A DNA stretch of 64,000 bases from Saccharopolyspora sp. SCSIO 74807 (GTDB taxonomy: Bacteria; Actinomycetota; Actinomycetes; Mycobacteriales; Pseudonocardiaceae): the NCBI RefSeq assembly GCF_037023755.1, contig NZ_CP146100.1:3317501-3381500 (forward strand), written 5' to 3'. Below the pieces are notes generated by a model. It was not told the origin of the DNA and did no database searches. It saw only the letters and a program-made list of their open reading frames with translations. Positions 29,993 to 38,396 of the stretch are shown piece by piece; position 1 is the first letter of the stretch, and each line of letters opens with the position of its first letter. A program made the translations under genes and the position numbers.

Positions 29993-30748
29993 TCAGCCCA
30001 GCGCGGTCACCGCGAGCACGACGGTGCAGCCCAGTTCGGCGGCGGCGCCGAGCACGTCGCCGGTGATCCCGCCGAACCTGCGGCGGGTGTGCGCGCTGAA
30101 CGCGGCGAGCGCCGCTGCCGCCAGGACGACCGCGAGCGGGCCGAGCCATCCGAGGCCGTGCCACCCGGTTCCGGGCAGCCAGAACGCGGCCGCGGCGAGC
30201 AGCAGCCACCAGGCGACCACGGTGCCGATCGGCTGCGAGGACGCGACGAGCGCTCCCATCCCTTCCGGCCGCGCCGCGGGAATGCCGCGCCGGCAGCAGA
30301 GCACGAAACCGGCGCGGCCGACCGCGCAGGCCAGCACCACCGCGGCCCACCGGCCGGACGCGGCGATCTCCGCGAACGCGGTCGCCTGCACGCCGATCAC
30401 CACGATCAGCGCGACCACGGCGAACGGGCCGGTTCCGCCGTCGCGCATCACGCTCAGCGCGCGTTCCGGCGGGCCGTAGCAGCCGAGGCCGTCCACCGCG
30501 TCGGCCAGCCCGTCGACGTGCATTCCTCGGGTGACCAGCACCAGCGTCGCCACGGTGAGCAACCCGGCCAGCAGCGGCGGCGCGCCGAGCGCGGTCAGCG
30601 CCCACAGCACGGCCGCGCCGCACACTCCCACGAGCACGCCGACCAGCGGAGCGAGCGTGATCGCCCGGCGGCAGGCGTGTTCGTCGACGGTGCGGGCGGG
30701 CAGGGGGAGCACGGTCAGCCACGACACCGCGAGCCGCAGGCCGTTCAC
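29993..30748 (-). CDS. cobS: Adenosylcobinamide-GDP ribazoletransferase (cobalamin synthase)
   Basis: 251 residues, integral membrane, six or more helices. It joins adenosylcobinamide-GDP with alpha-ribazole to complete cobalamin. The metal-binding active-site motif MHVDGLADAVDGLG is present near residue 76, with the conserved RDGGTGPFAVVAL and FGGITGDVLGAAAEL segments. The start is GTG 30748. It is last in cobU-cobT-cobS, but 246 bp with a minisatellite separate it from cobT, so it may have its own promoter. Confidence 0.95.
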   Translation of the reverse strand: MNGLRLAVSWLTVLPLPARTVDEHACRRAITLAPLVGVLVGVCGAAVLWALTALGAPPLLAGLLTVATLVLVTRGMHVDGLADAVDGLGCYGPPERALSVMRDGGTGPFAVVALIVVIGVQATAFAEIAASGRWAAVVLACAVGRAGFVLCCRRGIPAARPEGMGALVASSQPIGTVVAWWLLLAAAAFWLPGTGWHGLGWLGPLAVVLAAAALAAFSAHTRRRFGGITGDVLGAAAELGCTVVLAVTALG

Positions 30749-30801
30749 TGCGTCCTCGCGTGCGTGATTGCTGCGCTCACCGCGGATACTGCCGTGCTCG
30801 G

Positions 30802-30978
30802 CTGACCGGTACGGAGCCGACCGCGGCTGGGGTGATCAGTGCAGCGCTGATCGGTGCGGGACCGACCAGCGCCGGGCTGCCCGGTACCGCGCTGACCGCT
30901 GCGGGGCTGACCGGTGCAGCGCTGACCAGTTCCCGGACCGGATCTACGCTGATCAGCAAGCCGCCGACCGGCGCAGGG
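30802..30978. repeat. 15-bp tandem minisatellite between cobT and cobS
   Basis: Nine in-phase 15-bp units from 30802 to 30936 with consensus CTGACCGGTGCAGCG, a 12-bp irregular unit, then two more units (30949-30978). Units differ at 2-6 positions. Read on the plus strand they give five-residue periods such as LTGAA, LTAAG, LIGAG. No start codon, ribosome binding site or gene end fits. Confidence 0.85.
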
Positions 30979-30994
30979 AAGAACACCCCGCACC

Positions 30995-32095
30995 TCAGAG
31001 TTCCTGCTCGGCCGGATCCGGGCCGGCGGCTTCCGCGGCGGTGGGGCCGCCCACTCCGGCCTCGCCGAACGTCGCCATCTCCGCCAGCACTCGCACCGCC
31101 GAGGTGAGCACCGGCAGCGCGGTCAGCGCCCCGGCGCCTTCGCCGAGCCGCATCTCCAGGTCCAGCACCGGGCTCAGGTCCAGGTGCTCCAGCACCGTCG
31201 AACCGCCCGGCTCCGCGGAGCGGTGCCCGGCCAGCCACCACTGCCGCGCTCCGGGCGCGAGTTCTTCGGCGACCATGGCCGCCGCGCCGACCACGACCCC
31301 GTCCAGCAGCACCGGCGTGCGGCGCACCGCCGCCTGCGCGAGGAATCCGGCGAGCGCGGCGATGTCGGCCCCGCCGGAAGTGCGCAGCAACGCCTCCGGG
31401 TCGTCGATGACCTTGCGGGCGCGGCGCAGCGCGTCCCGGATCGCGGCGGTCTTGCGCATCCACGCGCGGTCGTCGATGCCGGTGCCGCGGCCGACGACCG
31501 CGACCGGCTCGATGCCGGTGAGCGCGGCGATCAGCACCGCGGCCGGGGTGGTGTTGCCGATGCCCATGTCACCGGCGATGAGCAGGTCCGCGCCCGAGTC
31601 GACCTCTTCGTCGGCGACGTCGCGCCCCGCCTGGATCGCGGCGCGGGCCTGCTCCGGGGTCAGCGCGTCCTCGCGGTCGATCGCGCCGGAGCTGCGCCGG
31701 ACCTTGCGCGCCGCGACCACGTCCGGGGTGTCCGCGTCCACCGCCAGGTCCAGCACCCGAACCGTCGCGCCCGCCCCGCGGGCGAGCGCGTTCACCGCGG
31801 CCCCGCCGTCGAGGAAGTTGCGCACCATCTGCCCGGTGACCGCGCTCGGGTAGGCCGACACGCCCTGCCGGGCGACCCCGTGGTCGCCGGCGAAGACCAC
31901 CACGCGGGGCCGGGTGAACTGCCGCGGCGGGCAGCTTCCCTGGCGGGCCGCGGCCCACACGCCGAGCTCTTCCAGCCGCCCCAGCGACCCGGCCGGTTTG
32001 GTGAGCTGCTCCTGCCGGGCCACCGCCTGCCGCCGCGCCTGCTCGTCCGGGGCCTGCACGGCGCCGAAGCGGATCGGGGTGTTCTCGGTGGACAA
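30995..32095 (-). CDS. cobT: Nicotinate-nucleotide-dimethylbenzimidazole phosphoribosyltransferase
   Basis: 366 residues. It makes alpha-ribazole phosphate from dimethylbenzimidazole and nicotinate mononucleotide for the lower ligand of cobalamin. Family stretches: [66 protein letters not shown], and the catalytic Glu in [18 protein letters not shown]. The start is TTG 32095, supported by GGAGGT 5 nt upstream. It is 38 bp after cobU on the same strand. Confidence 0.96.
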   Translation of the reverse strand: MSTENTPIRFGAVQAPDEQARRQAVARQEQLTKPAGSLGRLEELGVWAAARQGSCPPRQFTRPRVVVFAGDHGVARQGVSAYPSAVTGQMVRNFLDGGAAVNALARGAGATVRVLDLAVDADTPDVVAARKVRRSSGAIDREDALTPEQARAAIQAGRDVADEEVDSGADLLIAGDMGIGNTTPAAVLIAALTGIEPVAVVGRGTGIDDRAWMRKTAAIRDALRRARKVIDDPEALLRTSGGADIAALAGFLAQAAVRRTPVLLDGVVVGAAAMVAEELAPGARQWWLAGHRSAEPGGSTVLEHLDLSPVLDLEMRLGEGAGALTALPVLTSAVRVLAEMATFGEAGVGGPTAAEAAGPDPAEQEL

Positions 32096-32133
32096 GCGTT
32101 ACCTCCGTTGTTGCGGGCGAGCGTTGTCGCTGG

Positions 32134-32694
32134 TCAGCGCAGGGTCAAGGGGACGCCGGCCACCAGCAGCAGCACCGCGTCGCAGTCCTCGGCGAGCCGG
32201 GCGTTGAGGGCGCCCAAGCGGTCGCGGAAAAGTCTTCCAGACCTGGTGGCGGGCACGATCCCGAGCCCGACCTCGGCCGAGACCAGCACCAGCCGCGCCG
32301 CGCACTCGACCACCGCGGCCGCCAGCGCGTCGCAGTGCGCGTCGACCGCGCGCATCGCCGCGGGGTCGCGGTCCCAGGCCGAGGCGTCGTCGAGCACCCC
32401 GGTCAGCCAGGTCGCGAGGTCGTCCACCAGCAGCGTCGGGCCGTGCTCGGTGGCGGTGCGCAGGGCTTGCACCAGCACTTCGGGGTCGCCGGCTTCGACG
32501 GTGCGCCACGCTGCCGGGCGGCGGGCGACGTGCGCGGCGATGCGTTCGGTCCACTCCGCGTCGGACGGGTCCTGCCGGGACGTCGCGAGGTAGCTGACGT
32601 CCTCGGCGGCCACCAGCCCCTCGGCGTGCGCGGACTTGCCCGACCTGGCGCCGCCGAGCACCAGCGTCCGCCGCGCGGGCTCGCCTGCGGGCAC
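32134..32694 (-). CDS. cobU: Adenosylcobinamide kinase / adenosylcobinamide-phosphate guanylyltransferase
   Basis: 186 residues. The bifunctional enzyme phosphorylates adenosylcobinamide and adds GMP. P-loop LGGARSGKSAHAE at 14-26, followed by SYLATSRQDPSDAEWTERIAAHVARRP with the guanylylated-His region, and LLVDDLATWLTGVLDD. The start is GTG with AGGAGGT close upstream. Immediately 5' there is a TAGCGT -10-like element (32733-32738, minus strand) and a GTGCGG/CCGCAC hairpin (32714-32729). It is first gene of cobU-cobT-cobS. I see no cobalamin riboswitch. Confidence 0.94.
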   Translation of the reverse strand: MPAGEPARRTLVLGGARSGKSAHAEGLVAAEDVSYLATSRQDPSDAEWTERIAAHVARRPAAWRTVEAGDPEVLVQALRTATEHGPTLLVDDLATWLTGVLDDASAWDRDPAAMRAVDAHCDALAAAVVECAARLVLVSAEVGLGIVPATRSGRLFRDRLGALNARLAEDCDAVLLLVAGVPLTLR

Positions 32695-32799
32695 GGGCGG
32701 ACCTCCTGCGATCGTGCGGACAACCGCACGGCACGCTACCTGCCCGCCCCTCGGCCGGGTGAGCGGAGGCGTTCGCCGCGGAGCTTCCGGGCGGCGGAC

Positions 32800-33786
32800 T
32801 CAGTGCGAGCTGGTCCGCCGCGGGTCGCTGGTGACGAGATCGCCCAGCACCTCGTCGATCCGGTCCAGCACGTCCTCGCCGAGCTGCACGCCACTGGCGG
32901 CCGCGTTGTCCCGGACCTGCTCCGGCCGGGACGCGCCGATGATCGCCGCGGAGACGTTCGGGTTCTGCAGCACCCACGCCACGGCGAGCTGCGCCTGCGA
33001 CAGGCCCAGATCCGCGGCGATCGGCTTGAGCTGCTGCACCGCGTTCAGCACCTCGTCCCGCAGCCAACGCGAGATCATCGTGGAACCGCCGCCCTCGTCG
33101 GTGGCCCGCGACCCGGCGGGAGGCTGCTGACCGGGCAGGTACTTGCCGGTGAGCACGCCCTGCGCGATCGGCGACCACACGATCTGCCCGAGCCCTTCGC
33201 GCTCGCTGGCCGGGACCACCTGCGGCTCGATGACCCGCCACAGCATCGAGTACTGCGGCTGGTTCGAGATCAGCGGCACCGACAGCTCGCGCGCCAGCTC
33301 GGCACCGCGGGTGATCTGCTCGGCGGTCCACTCCGAAACGCCGATGTAGAGCGCTTTGCCCTGGCGGACCAGGTCGGCGAACGCGCTCATCGTCTCTTCC
33401 AGCGGCACCGTGTGGTCGAAGCGGTGCGCTTGGTAGAGGTCGACGTAGTCGGTCTGCAACCGCCGCAGCGAGGCGTTGCACGACTCGATGACGTGCTTGC
33501 GCCCGAGGCCGCGGTCGTTCGGTCCTTCACCGGTGGGGAAGTAGACCTTGGTGCAGATCTCCAGGCCCTCCCGGCGCTGCCCGGACAGCGCCCGGCCGAG
33601 CACCGATTCGGCCTTCGTCCGCGCGTACACGTCGGCCGTGTCGAACGTGGTGATCCCGGCGTCGAGCGCGGCCTGCACGCAGTCGCGCGCGGCGTCCTCC
33701 TCGACCTGCGATCCGTGCGTGAGCCAGTTGCCGTAGGCGATCTCGCTGATGGAAAGTCCGCTGTCGCCGAGCCGTCGAAACTCCAT
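32800..33786 (-). CDS. Aldo/keto reductase
   Basis: 328 residues. NADPH-dependent oxidoreductase with a TIM barrel. The catalytic tetrad can be placed: Asp in TTFDTADVYA with Tyr following, Lys in EICTKVYF and His in LYQAHRFDH. The C-terminal IIGASRPEQVRDNAAA segment binds the cofactor phosphate. The sequence is of the voltage-gated-K-channel-beta-like branch (MEFRRLGDSGLSISEIAYGNWLT), whose bacterial substrates are usually unknown carbonyls. ATG start; single-gene unit next to cobU. Confidence 0.9.
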   Translation of the reverse strand: MEFRRLGDSGLSISEIAYGNWLTHGSQVEEDAARDCVQAALDAGITTFDTADVYARTKAESVLGRALSGQRREGLEICTKVYFPTGEGPNDRGLGRKHVIESCNASLRRLQTDYVDLYQAHRFDHTVPLEETMSAFADLVRQGKALYIGVSEWTAEQITRGAELARELSVPLISNQPQYSMLWRVIEPQVVPASEREGLGQIVWSPIAQGVLTGKYLPGQQPPAGSRATDEGGGSTMISRWLRDEVLNAVQQLKPIAADLGLSQAQLAVAWVLQNPNVSAAIIGASRPEQVRDNAAASGVQLGEDVLDRIDEVLGDLVTSDPRRTSSH

Positions 33787-33888
33787 GGATCCGACCCTAT
33801 GCCGCGGCCGCGGGGTCCAACATCCGCGGAAATCCGGGTCCGGCCGCGGGGATCGCCCAGCCGCCGGAGAACTCAGCCGCGGGAGAAC

Positions 33889-34266
33889 TCAGCCGCGCGA
33901 GAGCTGGGACACCCGCTGCGGGCTCAGCCCGAGAACGGTTGCCACGTCCCGCCCGGTCATGCCGGATTCCTTCAGGTCCAGCACGGCCCGGCGGGAGAGC
34001 TTCGCGGCCTTCTCCTGCGCCTCCTGCGCTTCCCTGGCGGCCCGCCGGGCGGCCAGGATCTCCCGCTCCAGCTCGCTGTCCAGCGCGAAGTGCACGTCGA
34101 CGGCGATCTCCGCGGCAGGCACCTGCAGCGCGGCCGCGACCATGTCCGCGGCCAGGTCGCGAGCCTCGGAGGCGGTCCGGCCCCGCGTCGCGCCGATGCC
34201 GTCCACTTCGACGACCCAACGAGGACCGGGCCCCTGCGGTCGCACCGTCGCCTCGTACCGATTCAC
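33889..34266 (-). CDS. HicB-like protein with C-terminal helix-turn-helix
   Basis: 125 residues. The N-terminal half is a degraded-RNase-H/HicB-like fold (YEATVRPQGPGPRWVVEVDGIGATRGRTASEARDLAADMVAAAL). A charged helix (SELEREILAARRAAREAQEAQEKAAKL) links to a C-terminal HTH, MTGRDVATVLGLSPQRVSQLSRG. HicB antitoxins usually pair with a small HicA toxin; none is adjacent, so this is an orphan regulator or antitoxin. GTG 34266 is chosen because GAGGTG lies 6 nt upstream; GTG 34275 is also possible. Confidence 0.75.
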   Translation of the reverse strand: MNRYEATVRPQGPGPRWVVEVDGIGATRGRTASEARDLAADMVAAALQVPAAEIAVDVHFALDSELEREILAARRAAREAQEAQEKAAKLSRRAVLDLKESGMTGRDVATVLGLSPQRVSQLSRG

Positions 34267-34348
34267 TTCTGTCACCTCTCCGGCGAGCCCCCGAGCTCGT
34301 TGCACGCTGGTCTTGGGGCGCGGCGGAAGCGGCGGCGCCCGCGCGGAC

Positions 34349-34987
34349 TCAGCCGATCTTCTGGAAGTCCTTCGGCGTGTACCGCGGGCGCGGCACCCGC
34401 AGCCTGCGCAGCTGCATGGCCCGGGTGAACGCGTACCAGCCCAGCGCCAGCGGCCGGTCGGTGTGGTCCGGGAACTTCTCCCGCACCCGCTTGTTCACCG
34501 CACGGCCCAGCAACGTGCCCTCGAACAGCATCACCAGCAGCAGCACCAGGCACACCAGCGTGGCGTACTGCTGCACCAGCATGTTCTGCACCAGCGTGGT
34601 GGCGAACACGACCAGCACCAGCGGCATGAACGCGCCCATCACGTGCCGCCGGGTGTCGACGATGTCGCGCACGTGCTGGCGCACCGGGCCCTTGTCCCGC
34701 GGCATGAGGTAGCGGTCGTCGCCGGCCATCATGCGCTCGCGGCGTTCCTTCGCGGCCTTGCGGCGCTCGTCCTTGTTGCCGCGGTTGCGCCGCATCGCCT
34801 CCCGCTGGTTCTTCGGCGGCGGGGCGACGGGACCGCGCTTGCGGGTCTCGGCGTCGCGCCGCTTCGGCGTGGGGCGGCCCTTGCCGGGGGTGTGGTCGCG
34901 GGCGGTCTCCCCGGTGACCTCGCCGTCCTGCGTCGAGGGGTCGGCGGTCGCGGTCTGCTCAGCGCTGTTTCGGCGAAGGAACCTCAC
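34349..34987 (-). CDS. DUF3043 membrane protein
   Basis: 212 residues. A long basic N-terminal cytosolic region with PTPKRRDAETRKRGPVAPPPKNQREAMRRNR and a DDRYLMPRDKGPVRQHVRDIVDTRR block, then two transmembrane helices (about 115-165) and a cytosolic tail ending RPRYTPKDFQKIG. Conserved across actinobacteria beside the cob or erpA genes; function unknown. GTG 34987 lies 6 nt after a TACCCT -10 element (34994-34999, minus strand), the classic spacing for a leaderless mRNA. Confidence 0.88.
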   Translation of the reverse strand: MRFLRRNSAEQTATADPSTQDGEVTGETARDHTPGKGRPTPKRRDAETRKRGPVAPPPKNQREAMRRNRGNKDERRKAAKERRERMMAGDDRYLMPRDKGPVRQHVRDIVDTRRHVMGAFMPLVLVVFATTLVQNMLVQQYATLVCLVLLLVMLFEGTLLGRAVNKRVREKFPDHTDRPLALGWYAFTRAMQLRRLRVPRPRYTPKDFQKIG

Positions 34988-35269
34988 CCCTACAGGGTAT
35001 TCGACGGGCTGTCGCGCCAGGCACGGCACGGGCGCGGTCCGTGCCGGGATCGTGATCGAGATTCGGCCCGCCGGGTGCCGCAGGCCCGGTGCGGGGACGT
35101 TCACACCAGCACCGGCGCGTTCTGTGCCACCATGGGAGGCAGGTAATCCGATACGGACTCGCCCCCGAGCTGATCAGCCGAGCGGAGCGCCCGCGGCGGA
35201 ATAGCTCGGGTCGGCGTCGACGTTGCACGTCAGGCCGGAAGCGGACGAGCGAGACCCCTAGGGAGAGTC

Positions 35270-35632
35270 ATGACGACCGCCCAGACCATTGAGAGCGAGG
35301 CTCCCTCGCACGGTGTCACCCTCACCGACTCCGCGGCGCAGAAGGCGAAGGCGCTGCTGGAGCAGGAGGGCCGCGACGACATGCACCTGCGCATCGCCGT
35401 CCAGCCCGGCGGCTGCGCCGGCCTGCGGTACCAGCTGTTCTTCGACGAGCGCGCACTGGACGGCGACGCGCGGCGCGGGTTCGACGGGCTCGACGTGGTC
35501 GTCGACCGGATGAGCGCCCCGTACGTGCAGGGTGCGGTCATCGACTTCGTCGACACCATCGAGAAGCAGGGCTTCACGATCGACAACCCGAACGCGGGCG
35601 GCTCCTGCGCCTGCGGCGACTCGTTCCACTGA
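35270..35632 (+). CDS. erpA: HesB/IscA-type iron-sulfur carrier (ErpA-like)
   Basis: 120 residues. A-type carrier that passes Fe-S clusters to target proteins. The three cysteines are at family positions: one in VQPGGCAGLRYQLFF and two in GGSCACGDSFH at the C-terminus. DDMHLRIAVQ and YVQGAVIDFV are typical. ATG with GGGAGAG just upstream. Divergent from the DUF3043 gene. It may serve LipA (two 4Fe-4S clusters) and the Rieske protein encoded in this window, though nothing here shows that directly. Confidence 0.93.
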   Translation: MTTAQTIESEAPSHGVTLTDSAAQKAKALLEQEGRDDMHLRIAVQPGGCAGLRYQLFFDERALDGDARRGFDGLDVVVDRMSAPYVQGAVIDFVDTIEKQGFTIDNPNAGGSCACGDSFH

Positions 35633-35648
35633 CGCACCCGCGCGCACG

Positions 35649-35682
35649 ACGGGCCGGTCCTCCTGGCGGAGGGCCGGCCCGT
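35649..35682 (+). terminator. Terminator of erpA
   Basis: ACGGGCCGG (35649-35657) pairs with CCGGCCCGT (35674-35682) followed by TTCGCGTT. It lies 17 bp after the stop and between convergent genes, so it may act both ways. Confidence 0.85.
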
Positions 35683-35732
35683 TTCGCGTTCGGCTCGGCG
35701 TGCGCCGGGCTTGGTGCGTCCGGCCGGGAGGG

Positions 35733-35945
35733 TCAGGCCGCGACCACCCGCACGGTCTCGTCGCCGAGGGTCACCAGGTCGCCATCGCCGAGCTGACGTC
35801 CGCGCCGGACCTCCACCTCGTCGTTGACCAGCACCTCGGCGTCCTCCAGCAGGGCTTTCGCCTCCGCCCCGTGCTCGGCGAGGCCGGCCAGCTTCAGCAG
35901 CTGGCCCAGCCGGATGGTGCCGTCCCGGATCTCGACGTCGCGCAT
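35733..35945 (-). CDS. S4-domain RNA-binding protein
   Basis: 70 residues, a single S4 domain (YaaA/YbcJ type): IRLGQLLKLAGLAEHGAEAKALLEDAEVLVNDEVEVRRGRQLGDGDLVTL. The family binds structured RNA, often linked to ribosome assembly. ATG 35945 is 9 nt after GGGAGA; an ATG at 35954 is too close to it. Stand-alone gene. Confidence 0.88.
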   Translation of the reverse strand: MRDVEIRDGTIRLGQLLKLAGLAEHGAEAKALLEDAEVLVNDEVEVRRGRQLGDGDLVTLGDETVRVVAA

Positions 35946-36104
35946 GGCGCACATTCTCCCGCCCGGCTCGCGGACCGCTCCGGCGGCCCGCGGGAAATTC
36001 GCTGCGCAGACACGTTCCCTGTTTACGGAGACGGCTGATCGGCGCATTGCGGGTCGGCCCCGGAGCTAATGGAATCGCATTCGGAATCGATTAGGAGGAT
36101 TTCG

Positions 36105-37685
36105 TTGCGATTATCAGCTCTGGCGCTGGCCGCTGGAATGGCGGCAGTAGCAGCGCTACCTGCGTGCGCCGCACCTGAGCCGCCCAGCGTTCTCGGGCAG
36201 GCGAGCGCTGTCGGGCAGACCAGTGCTCTCGGACGGACCAGCGCTCTCGGACAGGCCGGAACTCCCGGACCGGGCACCGCTGCTGCGCAGTCCGGTGCTC
36301 CCGCGCAGGCCCCCGCACCGGCAGTGGCCCCGGCGAACGGGCCGATCATCCAGATGTTCCAGTGGCCCTGGGAATCGGTCGCGCAGGAATGCACCAGCAA
36401 CCTCGGGCCGTCGGGCATCGGCGCCGTGCAGGTCTCGCCACCGCAGGAGCACGTGCAGCTCGCCGACCAGGCGCACCCCTGGTACCAGGACTACCAGCCG
36501 GTCAGCTACCAGCTGCAGAGCCGCCGCGGCGACCGCGAGCAGTTCGCGGCGATGGTCCGCACCTGCAACTCGGCCGGTGTGCAGATCTACGCGGACGCGG
36601 TGCTCAACCACATGACCGCGGGCAGCTCGGACGAGCACGGACCGGGCAGCGCCGGGTCGACTTACTCGAAGTACGACTACCCGGGTGTCTACCAGGACGG
36701 CGATTTCCACGGGTGCCGCCGCAACATCGAGGACTACAACAACGCCGAAGAGGTCCGGACCTGCGAGCTGGAAGGGCTCTCCGATCTCAAAACGGAGTCC
36801 GACGCGGTCCGCTCGAAAGCGGTGGCCTACCTCAACGACCTGATCAGCCTCGGCGTCACCGGCTTCCGCATGGACGGCGCCAAGCACATGGCGCCGGAAG
36901 ACGTCGGCGCGATCGCCGGTGCGGTGGACAACCTGCCGGGCACCGACCGCAAGCCGTACGTCTACCAGGAGGTCATCGCGGATCAGGCCGCGCCGACCAG
37001 CAATTACACCGGTAACGGCGACGTCACCGAGTTCGCCTACCACCACAAGATCAGCGACGCGTTCAAGAACGGCGACATCGCCGGGCTGCGCAACACGCCG
37101 GACGAGATGCCCACGCCCTCGGACCAGGCCGTCGTGTTCGTGGACAACCACGACACCCAGCGCAGCGAGCCGACGCTGACCTACAAGGACGGCGCGGCCT
37201 ACGACCTGGCGAACGCGTTCATGCTCGCCTACCCGTACGGCACGCCGAAGCTGCTGTCCGGGTTCGGCTTCGACAACAGCGATGCCGGTCCGCCCGCCGA
37301 CCAGAACGGGACCACCAGCCCGGCCTCCTGCGACGACCAGGCGTGGGTCTGCTCGCACCGCAGCCCGCTGATCACCGGGATGCTCGGGTTCTACAAGTCC
37401 GTGCAGGGCAAGGACCTGGTGAACTGGTGGGACGACGGTTCCGGGAAGGTCGCGTTCGGCCGCGGCGACGCCGGGTTCCTCGCGATCAACCGCGGGGGCG
37501 AGCAGTGGCAGCAGAGCCTGCAGACCTCGCTGCCGCCCGGCACCTACTGCGATGTCGCGCACGGCTCGTTGCAGGACGGTCAGTGCACCGGAGGCACCGT
37601 GGAGGTCTACCAGGACGGCAAGATCAACGTCACCGTCCGGCCCGACGAGGCGGTCGCCCTGCACGCGGGGCAGAAGCTGAGCTGA
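36105..37685 (+). CDS. Secreted alpha-amylase (GH13)
   Basis: 526 residues. TTG start with AGGAGGA 5 nt upstream. A hydrophobic signal sequence (MRLSALALAAGMAAVAALPACAA) has a possible lipobox Cys21 or cleavage after ACAA. A linker of four six-residue repeats (SALGQT-like) follows. GH13 regions: I DAVLNH; II GFRMDGAKH with nucleophile Asp257; III acid/base Glu289 in YQEVI; IV FVDNHD with Asp350. Domain C with DVAHG and a final beta-sheet ends the protein; no starch-binding domain. It hydrolyses alpha-1,4-glucans outside the cell. It lies in an insertion, next to the remains of an alpha-glucosidase. Confidence 0.93.
   Translation: MRLSALALAAGMAAVAALPACAAPEPPSVLGQASAVGQTSALGRTSALGQAGTPGPGTAAAQSGAPAQAPAPAVAPANGPIIQMFQWPWESVAQECTSNLGPSGIGAVQVSPPQEHVQLADQAHPWYQDYQPVSYQLQSRRGDREQFAAMVRTCNSAGVQIYADAVLNHMTAGSSDEHGPGSAGSTYSKYDYPGVYQDGDFHGCRRNIEDYNNAEEVRTCELEGLSDLKTESDAVRSKAVAYLNDLISLGVTGFRMDGAKHMAPEDVGAIAGAVDNLPGTDRKPYVYQEVIADQAAPTSNYTGNGDVTEFAYHHKISDAFKNGDIAGLRNTPDEMPTPSDQAVVFVDNHDTQRSEPTLTYKDGAAYDLANAFMLAYPYGTPKLLSGFGFDNSDAGPPADQNGTTSPASCDDQAWVCSHRSPLITGMLGFYKSVQGKDLVNWWDDGSGKVAFGRGDAGFLAINRGGEQWQQSLQTSLPPGTYCDVAHGSLQDGQCTGGTVEVYQDGKINVTVRPDEAVALHAGQKLS
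36186..36257. repeat. 18-bp tandem repeat encoding the amylase linker
   Basis: Four tandem 18-bp units, consensus AGYGCTCTCGGRCAGRCC, encode SVLGQA, SAVGQT, SALGRT and SALGQA between the signal sequence and the catalytic domain. Confidence 0.85.
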
Positions 37686-37776
37686 GGCAGCGGCGGGGGT
37701 GCTCGTCCGGGCACCCCCGCCATCCACCCGGCACGATCGCGCAAGAGCTGAGCCCGGCGGATCCCCGGTAGGACGA

Positions 37777-38141
37777 ATGGCTCGGCGGTGGTGGCGCGAC
37801 GCCGTGGTGTACCAGCCCGCGGCAGCCCGACCTGAACTGGCGGAACCCGCAGGTGCGCGCGGATTCCGGGAAACGCTGCGGTTCTGGCTGGACCGCGGGG
37901 TGGACGGTTTCCGGTTCGACGTGGCGCACGGGATGATCAAGCACCCGGAGCTGCCCGACCTGGGTTCCGCCGCGTGCTGGCGTTCCTGCGGCCTCCGCAT
38001 TTCGCGTGCGCGGTGAACTTCGGCGCCGAGCCGGTCGAGCTGCCGGGCCGGACGCTATTGCGCAGCGGCGGATTCCGCGGCGACGGGGAAGCCGAGTCCG
38101 CCGTTCTCCCCGGCGACACGGCCGTGTGGCAGCAGCGCTGA
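37777..38141 (+). pseudogene. Decayed alpha-glucosidase (GH13) remnant
   Basis: Three fragments of one enzyme in different frames. N-terminus: ATG 37777, MARRWWRDAVVYQ, the standard start of bacterial alpha-glucosidases. After a large deletion, QPDLNWRNPQVRAD in frame from 37823, then a one-base deletion near 37864 moves to FRETLRFWLDRGVDGFRFDVAHGMIKHPELPDL (37864 onward, region II). After another deletion, the C-terminal domain appears from about 37974: VLAFLRPPHFACAVNFGAEPVELPGR and DTAVWQQR to the stop at 38139-38141. About 120 of an expected 520-540 residues remain. It stands directly downstream of the secreted amylase, suggesting a former starch-to-glucose pair. Confidence 0.85.
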
Positions 38142-38301
38142 GCATCCGTCAAAGATTTTCGATGAGCACTGCCGAAATGGTCTGTTCTTGCCAAGATCTT
38201 TCGTGATCTGATCTCCTCGATCGGCCGTGATCGCCGCGGCGCGGTGCGTCCAGGCGCGGCCGAATCCGCCGGTAGGCGCTGGTCAGCTGCCGGAAACGCA
38301 A

Positions 38302-38336
38302 CGAGGCCGCCCCGGCCTGGGGGCGGGGCGGCCTCG
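38302..38336 (-). terminator. Terminator of asnB
   Basis: CGAGGCCGCCCC (38302-38313) pairs perfectly with GGGGCGGCCTCG (38325-38336). It lies about 60 bp past the asnB stop codon. Between it and the alpha-glucosidase remnant I see no gene. Confidence 0.8.
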
Positions 38337-38396
38337 CGGTGCTCGTGATCCGCACTTGCGGCGATCGGCGCCTGCTCGCGGGCAGGCGCCGGCCGC

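Noticed and set aside
30760-31107. Possible pentapeptide-repeat gene in the minisatellite
   Set aside because: Frame runs into cobT on the other strand, has no initiation signal, and the Asp/Asn of the A(D/N)Lxx motif is missing; reported as a repeat instead.
32695-32799. Cobalamin riboswitch upstream of cobU
   Set aside because: No B12-box-like GCCACTG or the long multi-stem fold; the space is only about 100 bp.
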